A DNA stretch of 57,297 nt from JBNKHH01 sp050290245. GTDB lineage: Bacteria; Pseudomonadota; Alphaproteobacteria; Rhodobacterales; Rhodobacteraceae. The translations under genes and the position numbers were made by a program. Positions 51,161 through 57,297 of the stretch are shown piece by piece; the first letter of the stretch is position 1; each line of letters starts with the position of its first letter. The notes under the pieces are model-generated. The model saw nothing but the letters and a program-made list of their open reading frames with translations. It made no database searches and was not told where the DNA came from. The stretch is taken from the NCBI GenBank assembly GCA_050290245.1, contig JBNKHH010000054.1, positions 1 to 57,297 on the forward strand. Reading direction: 5' to 3'.

Positions 51161-52597
51161 CTAGTTGACAAGCGTCGCCGCCGCCGCTTTTGCAACACCT
51201 TCAACGCCAAACAGGTTCACGACACCAACAAGCATTACGGCGGCGCTGGCCACCAGAAACCCCCAAAGGATCGCAGACCCGTTCGTATCCAGCTCGTTCT
51301 CATCCGCGCCGAAATACATCAGGTAGACGATGCGCAGATAATAGAACGCGCCGATCACACTGGCGATCACGCCCAAAACCGCAAGCCAGGTCAGCCCCGC
51401 GTCGACGGCAGCCAGCAACACCGAGTACTTGGCAAAGAACCCGACCATCGGCGGCACGCCGGCAAGGCTGAACAACAGGATCAGCATCGCCAGAGCCTTG
51501 GTCGAGTCGCGCCGCGAATACATCGACAATGCGCTGATTTCGACGACTGGAACGCCATCCTTCTCCATCGACAGGATAAAGGCGAACGTACCGACGTTCA
51601 TGGTGACGTAAACGGCCATGTATATCAGCATCGACTCGACGCCCTGCGCCGTACCTGCGGCAAGTCCCATCAGGGCGAAGCCCATGTGCGCGATCGACGA
51701 ATAGGCCATCAGGCGCTTGATGTTGGTCTGACCGATCGCGGCAATGGCGCCAAGGTACATCGAGGCCACCGACAAGGCGGCCAGGATTTGCTGCCAGTCC
51801 CCCACGACACCGCCAAAGGCGTCATGCACCACGCGACCGAAAAGGCCCATAGCGGCAACCTTCGGGGCGGTGGCAAAAAAGGCTGTGACAGGTGTCGGCG
51901 ATCCTTCGTAGACGTCCGGCGTCCACATGTGGAACGGTGCGGCCGACACCTTGAACGCCAGACCGGCGATCACAAAGGAAAGTCCGAACAGCAAGCCAAC
52001 CGAAGTCTGGTCGCCAACCGCCATGATGATGCCAGCGAAGGTGGTCGTTCCGGCAAAACCGTAGACCAGCGAAGAACCATACAACAGCAGGCCGGACGAC
52101 AAAGCGCCCAGGACAAAGTATTTCAGGCCCGCTTCCGTCGATTTCTCGCTGTCGCGACGCAGGGAGGCAACGACGTAGAGCGACAGAGATTGCAGTTCGA
52201 GTCCCATGTAAAGCACGATCAGATCGTTCGCCGAGACCATGACCATCATGCCGACCGAAGCCAGAACGATCAAAAGCGGATATTCAAAGCGCAAGAGATC
52301 GCGCCGGGACATGTAGCCCTCGCTCATGATAAGGACTGCGGCGGCCGAAAGAAGCACCGTCACTTTGCCAAATCGCGCAAAAGCGTCATCTACCAAGGTG
52401 CCGCCAAAGGCTGGCGCCGTGCCTGCTCCCTTCATGCCGATCCAGGCCGCAACCGCGATCAACAGGGCCGAAGTGGCCCACAGCATGGTCGAAGCAAGTT
52501 TGTCCTTGCCGCCGTAGGCGCCGACCAACAGGCCCACCATGGCGAAGACCGAGAGAATGATCTCGGGAAGGATTATCGACAGATCGCCCGACTGCAT
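51161..52597 (-). CDS. nuoN: NADH-quinone oxidoreductase subunit N
   Basis: A 478-residue membrane protein with about 14 helices and the antiporter-like signature (AGLAFKVSAAPFHMWTPDVYEG, then KRLMAYSSIAHMGFALMG). Proton-pumping subunit of complex I. The stop of nuoM overlaps its start by one base. Confidence 0.96.
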   Translation of the reverse strand: MQSGDLSIILPEIILSVFAMVGLLVGAYGGKDKLASTMLWATSALLIAVAAWIGMKGAGTAPAFGGTLVDDAFARFGKVTVLLSAAAVLIMSEGYMSRRDLLRFEYPLLIVLASVGMMVMVSANDLIVLYMGLELQSLSLYVVASLRRDSEKSTEAGLKYFVLGALSSGLLLYGSSLVYGFAGTTTFAGIIMAVGDQTSVGLLFGLSFVIAGLAFKVSAAPFHMWTPDVYEGSPTPVTAFFATAPKVAAMGLFGRVVHDAFGGVVGDWQQILAALSVASMYLGAIAAIGQTNIKRLMAYSSIAHMGFALMGLAAGTAQGVESMLIYMAVYVTMNVGTFAFILSMEKDGVPVVEISALSMYSRRDSTKALAMLILLFSLAGVPPMVGFFAKYSVLLAAVDAGLTWLAVLGVIASVIGAFYYLRIVYLMYFGADENELDTNGSAILWGFLVASAAVMLVGVVNLFGVEGVAKAAAATLVN

Positions 52598-54156
52598 CAG
52601 TGGCCTCCGTTCTCGGCAACTGCCGTAGTCATCGTCGCAAAATCAGCCAGCGCCGCGGTGTGGTCGCCCAACAGGGCCTTTACCGAGGGGCCGATAATCT
52701 CGGTTACAAGGCTGGGATAGACACCCAGCAGAATGGTCATGACGATCAGCGGAGCAAATATCCACCTTTCGCGCGTCGTCATGTCAGTGATGGTCTTCAG
52801 GCTTTCCTTGATCAGGTCGCCCATGACCACGCGGCGATAAAGCCACAGCGCATAGGCCGCCGAGAAGATGACGCCAAGCGCCGCCACAGCCGCCACCCAG
52901 GTGTTGGCCTGGAACATGCCCATCAGAGTCAGGAATTCACCGACAAATCCCGACGTGCCGGGCAGGCCCACGTTGGCCATGGTGAACAGCATGAAGACCA
53001 GCGCATAGGCCGGCATCCGGTTCACGAGGCCGCCATAGGCGTCGATTTCGCGCGTATGCATCCGGTCATAGATCACGCCGACGCAGAGGAAGAGCGCGCC
53101 GGAGATAAAGCCGTGGCTCAGCATCTGGAAGATGGCGCCGTCCACGCCCTGCTGGTTCGCAGCGAAGATACCGGCCGTGACATAGCCCATGTGTGCAACC
53201 GACGAATAGGCGATTAGCTTTTTCATGTCCTCCTGCACCAGCGCCACCAGCGAGGTGTAGACAATAGCGATGGCCGAGATCCACAAGACGAAATCCGCCA
53301 TGATGTCCGAGGCGACCGGGAACATCGGCAGACTGAAACGCAGGAATCCGTAGCCGCCCATCTTCAACAGGATCGCCGCCAGCACGACCGAGCCCGCCGT
53401 CGGGGCCTGCACGTGCGCGTCCGGCAACCAGGTGTGCACCGGCCACATCGGCATCTTGACTGCAAAGGAGGCGAAGAACGCCAGCCACAGGAGAGTCTGC
53501 ATCCCGCCGAGGATTTGTATCCCGAGAATGTCCATGGTCTCGGTGCCGAAATTATGGGTCAGCAGCGACGGTATATCGGTGGTGCCCGCATCCACGAACA
53601 TTGCGATCATCGCGACCAGCATCAGGACCGAACCGATGAAGGTATAAAGGAAGAACTTGAACGCCGCATAGATGCGGTCCTTGCCGCCCCAGATACCGAT
53701 GATCAGGAACATCGGGATCAGCCCCGCCTCGAAAAAGAGGTAGAACAGGACCAGATCCAGGGCACAGAACACGCCGAGCATCAGCGTTTCCAGAAGCAGG
53801 AATGCGATCATGTATTCCTTGACCCGGTGCGTCACCGTCCAGCAGGCCAAGATCACGATCGGCATCAGGAAGGTCGTCAGCATGACGAACAGGATCGAAA
53901 TCCCGTCAACGCCCATCTTGTAGTTCAGGCCAAGAATCCAGGTGCCTTCTTCCAGGAACTGGAAACCGGTGTCTTTGGGTTCAAAGCCTGTCAGCAGGAA
54001 CAACGAAGCGAGGAAGGACGCCGTGGTGGCCGCCAAAGCAAGACGCTTCGCGTTCAGTTGCGCCGCCTCATCATCGCCCCTCAGGATCAGGGCCAGGATC
54101 GCCGCACCGATGGCGGGAATGAAAGTGACGATCGAGATCAGGTTGTCGAGAAGCAT
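52597..54156 (-). CDS. nuoM: NADH-quinone oxidoreductase subunit M
   Basis: A 519-residue membrane protein with about 14 helices: KMPMWPVHTWLPDAHVQAPT and KLIAYSSVAHMGYVTAGIF are the antiporter-like signatures, with the proton-channel Lys and Glu expected in this family. Proton-pumping subunit of complex I, between nuoL (4-bp gap) and nuoN. Confidence 0.96.
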   Translation of the reverse strand: MLLDNLISIVTFIPAIGAAILALILRGDDEAAQLNAKRLALAATTASFLASLFLLTGFEPKDTGFQFLEEGTWILGLNYKMGVDGISILFVMLTTFLMPIVILACWTVTHRVKEYMIAFLLLETLMLGVFCALDLVLFYLFFEAGLIPMFLIIGIWGGKDRIYAAFKFFLYTFIGSVLMLVAMIAMFVDAGTTDIPSLLTHNFGTETMDILGIQILGGMQTLLWLAFFASFAVKMPMWPVHTWLPDAHVQAPTAGSVVLAAILLKMGGYGFLRFSLPMFPVASDIMADFVLWISAIAIVYTSLVALVQEDMKKLIAYSSVAHMGYVTAGIFAANQQGVDGAIFQMLSHGFISGALFLCVGVIYDRMHTREIDAYGGLVNRMPAYALVFMLFTMANVGLPGTSGFVGEFLTLMGMFQANTWVAAVAALGVIFSAAYALWLYRRVVMGDLIKESLKTITDMTTRERWIFAPLIVMTILLGVYPSLVTEIIGPSVKALLGDHTAALADFATMTTAVAENGGH

Positions 54157-54160
54157 GTGC

Positions 54161-56290
54161 TCAGTTCCCTCCCGACAGCGTCATCCAGGTGACCAGCACC
54201 AGAATGCCCAGAACCATCGCGAAAGCGTAAGTGAAAATGTAACCGGACTGCGCCCGGCCCGCGAGGCGGGTGAAAAAGGGGATGATCCCCATGGCGACCC
54301 CGTTCAGGAAGCCGTCGATGGTCGCCCCGTCGCCCTTTTTCCAAAGGAACCGACCGATGACCATGGCGGGACGCACGAACAAAAAGTCGTAAATCTCGTC
54401 GACGTACCATTTGTTCAGCAGGAACCGATACAGGATTGCCTGGTTCGCGGCCAGTTTTGCCGGGAGATCGGGGCGCCGGATGTAGAACAGATAGGCTGTC
54501 AGGAACCCGATCACCATCGCGATGAAGGGGCTGATTTTGACCCATTTCGGTGCATGGTGCGCGTTGTCCAGGACATGATTTTCAACGCCCATGTAGATCG
54601 CGCCCGTACCCGGAGCCGGCGCATCGCCGTGTGCGGCGTCTTCGCCATGGCCCGCTTCAGCACCGTGATCAGCCGCCGCGGCCTCGCCATGGCCAGCCTC
54701 TTCGGTCGCCGCATAGGCTGCACCAAGCATCAGCGCACTTGCGTGCTCTTCGTCCTGTGTGATGCCGAAATAGGTCTCGACCGCGTGGTGGTCACCAAAG
54801 AAGGGCTTGTACCAGATCATGCCGGCAAAGACCGCACCGATGGCCAGAACCCCCAGGGGGATCAGCATGACGGTCGGGCTTTCATGGGCGTGTTCGTGCG
54901 TATGCTTGTCTCCGCGCGGCTCACCGAAGAACGTCAGGAACATCAACCGCCAGGAATAAAAGCTGGTAAACAGTGCGGCGACGACCAGTGCGATGAAGGC
55001 AACGGTCGACGCTTCGGTCCCACCAGCAAAGGCGCTTTCGATCACCGCGTCCTTCGACAGGAACCCGGCAAAGCCGATTTGCGTCAGCGGAATACCCACA
55101 CCCGTAATGGCCAGCGTGCCGATCATCATCGCCCAGAAGGTATAAGGCAGCTTGTGGCGCAGCCCGCCATAGTTCCGCATATCCTGTTCGTGATGCATCC
55201 CGTGGATGACCGAACCCGCGCCCAGGAACAACATCGCCTTGAAGAAGGCGTGCGTTAAGAGATGGAACATGGCGACCGAATAGACACCGACGCCCGCCGC
55301 AACGAACATATAGCCGAGCTGCGAACAGGTCGAATATGCAATCACGCGCTTGATGTCGTTCTGCACAAGACCGACCGTGGCTGCAAAGAACGCCGTCAGT
55401 GCGCCGATCGAGACAATGAATGTCTGCGTGTGCGGCGCGAATTCCATCAGGGGCGACATGCGGCAGACCAGGAAGACACCGGCCGTCACCATGGTCGCGG
55501 CGTGGATCAGCGCCGACACCGGCGTCGGGCCTTCCATCGCGTCCGGCAACCAGGTGTGCAGAACAAACTGGGCCGATTTGCCCATGGCGCCAATGAACAA
55601 CAGGAAGCAGATGACCTCTGCCGCATTCCACGTCGTCCACAAGAAGTTCAGTTGAGTCTCGGCCAACTTTGGCCCTGCCGCCAGTACATCTTCAAAACGG
55701 ATCGAGTCGACCACGGCGAACAGAGCGAAAATGCCCAGGGCGAAACCAAAGTCGCCCACCCGGTTGACCACGAAAGCCTTGATCGCTGCCGCATTGGCAC
55801 TTGGCTTGCGGAAATAGAAACCAATCAGAAGGTATGAGGCGACGCCAACGCCTTCCCAGCCAAAGAACATCTGCACCAGGTTGTCCGCCGTCACCAGCAT
55901 CAGCATGGCAAAGGTAAAGAACGACAGATAGGCAAAGAAGCGCGGGCGATAGCTTTCGCCTTCTGCAAAGTTGTCGTCATGGGCCATGTAGCCCATCGAA
56001 TAGAGGTGCACGAGCGCCGAGACCGTTGTCACCACGATCAGCATGATCGCTGTCAGCCGATCGAGGCGGATGGCCCAGTCGGTGCTGAGCGAGCCGGAAA
56101 TGATCCAGTCCATGATGTGAATCTGCTGGGTCTGCCCGTCAAAGCTCAGGAAGACGATCCACGACAGCGCGCAGGCAATGAACAACAGGAACGTCGCGGT
56201 CCACTGCGCGGCGTATTCGCCCATGATCTTCCAGCCGAAGCCGCACAATAGCGCACCGATCAGCGGGGCGAAGAGAATGATCGTCTCCAT
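54161..56290 (-). CDS. nuoL: NADH-quinone oxidoreductase subunit L
   Basis: A 709-residue membrane protein with about 16 helices and a long amphipathic C-terminal helix: VLHTWLPDAMEGPTPVSALI and KRVIAYSTCSQLGYMFVA are signatures. It is about 95 residues longer than E. coli NuoL. Part of the excess is a His/Glu/Asp/Ala/Gly-rich loop (about 528-565, GHGE and DHGAE repeats) and a shorter His-rich HTHEHAHE stretch (about 460). Complex I pump subunit. Confidence 0.96.
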   Translation of the reverse strand: METIILFAPLIGALLCGFGWKIMGEYAAQWTATFLLFIACALSWIVFLSFDGQTQQIHIMDWIISGSLSTDWAIRLDRLTAIMLIVVTTVSALVHLYSMGYMAHDDNFAEGESYRPRFFAYLSFFTFAMLMLVTADNLVQMFFGWEGVGVASYLLIGFYFRKPSANAAAIKAFVVNRVGDFGFALGIFALFAVVDSIRFEDVLAAGPKLAETQLNFLWTTWNAAEVICFLLFIGAMGKSAQFVLHTWLPDAMEGPTPVSALIHAATMVTAGVFLVCRMSPLMEFAPHTQTFIVSIGALTAFFAATVGLVQNDIKRVIAYSTCSQLGYMFVAAGVGVYSVAMFHLLTHAFFKAMLFLGAGSVIHGMHHEQDMRNYGGLRHKLPYTFWAMMIGTLAITGVGIPLTQIGFAGFLSKDAVIESAFAGGTEASTVAFIALVVAALFTSFYSWRLMFLTFFGEPRGDKHTHEHAHESPTVMLIPLGVLAIGAVFAGMIWYKPFFGDHHAVETYFGITQDEEHASALMLGAAYAATEEAGHGEAAAADHGAEAGHGEDAAHGDAPAPGTGAIYMGVENHVLDNAHHAPKWVKISPFIAMVIGFLTAYLFYIRRPDLPAKLAANQAILYRFLLNKWYVDEIYDFLFVRPAMVIGRFLWKKGDGATIDGFLNGVAMGIIPFFTRLAGRAQSGYIFTYAFAMVLGILVLVTWMTLSGGN

Positions 56291-56296
56291 GATGGA

Positions 56297-56602
56297 TCAG
56301 CCTTTCATCACGTTGACGTCTTCGACGTCGATGGTGCCGCGGTTGCGGAAGAAACAGACAAGGATCGCCAGGCCGATCGCAGCCTCGGCGGCGGCCACGG
56401 TCAGGACGAACAGGGTGAACACCTGCCCCGTCAGATCGTGCAGATAGGCCGAGAAGGCCACAAAGTTGATATTCACGGCCAGAAGCATCAATTCGATCGA
56501 CATCAACAGGATGATGACGTTCTTCCGGTTCAGGAAGATGCCGAAGATACCAATGACGAACAGGGTCGCCGCGACGAAAAGGTAATGTTCAAGTCCGATC
56601 AT
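56297..56602 (-). CDS. nuoK: NADH-quinone oxidoreductase subunit K
   Basis: A 101-residue protein with three membrane helices; the buried Glu residues in MSIELMLLAVNINFVAF and VAAAEAAIGLAILV, needed for proton transfer, are present. Sits between nuoJ (1-bp gap) and nuoL (6-bp gap). Confidence 0.96.
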   Translation of the reverse strand: MIGLEHYLFVAATLFVIGIFGIFLNRKNVIILLMSIELMLLAVNINFVAFSAYLHDLTGQVFTLFVLTVAAAEAAIGLAILVCFFRNRGTIDVEDVNVMKG

Positions 56603-56603
56603 C

Positions 56604-57212
56604 TTACAGCCCCTGCCCCGGCTTCACATCCTTCATCACCATGGCCTTGGCCGGATCGCGGTACATCTGCTGCAACACGTCCTGCCGCTTGACGTAGGTC
56701 CGATGGCGCAGGGTCAGCACGATGGCTCCCACCATGGCCACCAGCAGGATTAGCCCCGCCAGTTGGAACAGAAGGAAATACTTGTCGTAAAGGATGCGCC
56801 CCAGGGCGTCGGTGTTGTGGTCACCACCGCCCGCAATCGCATCCGGCGTCGTCGCCAGCGTCACGCCGTCCGCGGTCGTCCAGACGCCAAAGGCCATGGC
56901 CAGCTGCATCAGAATAACGACGCCGATCAGCAGGGCCAACGGCATGTAGCGCGCCAGCTCGCCCTTCAGCTCGGCGAAATCCACGTCCAGCATCATCACC
57001 ACGAACAGGAACAGAACCGCAACGGCGCCAACATACACGATGATCAACAGCATCGCGACGAACTCGGCCCCCAGCAGAACGAACAGCCCCGCCGCCGAAA
57101 GGAACGCCAGGATCAGCCACAGCACCGAGTGTACGGGATTCCGGCTGATCACCGTGAACAGCCCACCCGCCACACAGGCGATGGCAAAAAGATAGAAGGC
57201 GAAAACCGTCAT
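56604..57212 (-). CDS. nuoJ: NADH-quinone oxidoreductase subunit J
   Basis: A 202-residue protein with five membrane helices: NPVHSVLWLILAFLSAAGLF, then GAEFVAMLLIIVYVGAVAVLFLFVVMML. Complex I membrane subunit. Its start overlaps the stop of the upstream frame by 4 bp. Confidence 0.95.
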   Translation of the reverse strand: MTVFAFYLFAIACVAGGLFTVISRNPVHSVLWLILAFLSAAGLFVLLGAEFVAMLLIIVYVGAVAVLFLFVVMMLDVDFAELKGELARYMPLALLIGVVILMQLAMAFGVWTTADGVTLATTPDAIAGGGDHNTDALGRILYDKYFLLFQLAGLILLVAMVGAIVLTLRHRTYVKRQDVLQQMYRDPAKAMVMKDVKPGQGL

Positions 57213-57297
57213 GCGTCGTCCTCCGACCCGGTCTCCATGACCGAGCTTGCCAGCTCCATCGCCTTGGTCATCGCCGGGATACCCCCGAAGACGCCTA
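57209..57297 (-). CDS. C-terminal end of an unidentified protein upstream of nuoJ (cut by window edge)
   Basis: Only 28 codons are visible, ending TGSEDDA and containing a GVFGGIPAMTKAMELA helix. The ATGA overlap with nuoJ shows it is in the nuo operon. It does not look like the end of NuoI. Identity cannot be told from this piece. Confidence 0.45.
   Translation of the reverse strand, partial: GVFGGIPAMTKAMELASSVMETGSEDDA

Overview
The window is a chromosomal segment of an alphaproteobacterium, almost certainly a member of the Rhodobacterales (Roseobacter group / Rhodobacteraceae). The evidence is high G+C, a pyruvate dehydrogenase E1-beta with its own lipoyl domain, a circularly permuted two-piece tmRNA gene, a near-complete Rhodobacter-type gene transfer agent (GTA) cluster, an AcuI-type acryloyl-CoA reductase, and the gene order nuoJKLMN-birA-coaX-rnj. 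No insertion sequence, CRISPR array, rRNA or complete tRNA gene was seen.

Layout. 0.1-7.9 kb: ftsB and the pyruvate dehydrogenase operon pdhA-pdhB-pdhC with a coupled MliC-like lipoprotein. Between ftsB and pdhA lies an aldehyde dehydrogenase locus (DUF779 protein, ALDH, AcoR-like regulator lacking an AAA+ domain) with perfect TGTCTCA-N4-TGAGACA palindromes. 7.9-12.0 kb: two paralogous cupins around an NTF2-like protein, then cysK, cysE and a DksA-type zinc-finger protein. 12.0-26.7 kb, all on the minus strand: a GTA structural cluster from small terminase (g1) to the tail megatron (g15), followed by a DUF2793 gene. Its control region has a sigma70-like promoter, an upstream full CtrA site and an intrinsic terminator between the promoter and g1. 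26.9-32.6 kb: fatty-acid genes fabD, fabG, acpP, fabF and mltG, with a membrane PilZ-like gene on the opposite strand in the middle. 32.7-37.1 kb: acuI, tmRNA (ssrA), a GGDEF-EAL protein, the ClpXP adaptor sspB, and a broken cytochrome c'. 37.2-39.7 kb: tatA-tatB-tatC and a DUF815 ATPase. 39.8-43.5 kb: a small ABM-fold protein with its WYL regulator and a perfect operator palindrome, an orphan ABC ATPase, an atypical SDR and a TbpB-like lipoprotein. 43.6-47.2 kb: prfC and a DEAD-box helicase, separated by a 560-bp gene-free region holding two perfect DnaA boxes; a perfect FNR box lies upstream of prfC. 47.2-57.3 kb: HAD phosphatase, RNase J, CoaX, BirA and complex I subunits NuoN-M-L-K-J on the minus strand, ending in a truncated reading frame at the right edge.

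How the genes work together. Much of the window is housekeeping: carbon entry to the TCA cycle, fatty acid synthesis, cysteine synthesis, protein export, ribosome rescue, RNA turnover and respiration. The accessory content is the GTA, a domesticated phage that packages host DNA. The most interesting signals are regulatory: the promoter-terminator arrangement in front of the GTA operon, which resembles a phage late promoter waiting for an antiterminator; the CtrA site; paired operators at the aldehyde dehydrogenase locus; the FNR box; and a recurrent intergenic element (G/C hairpin plus GGATATTT...GATGAA) seen at five places. All assignments come from reading the sequence; no database search was run.
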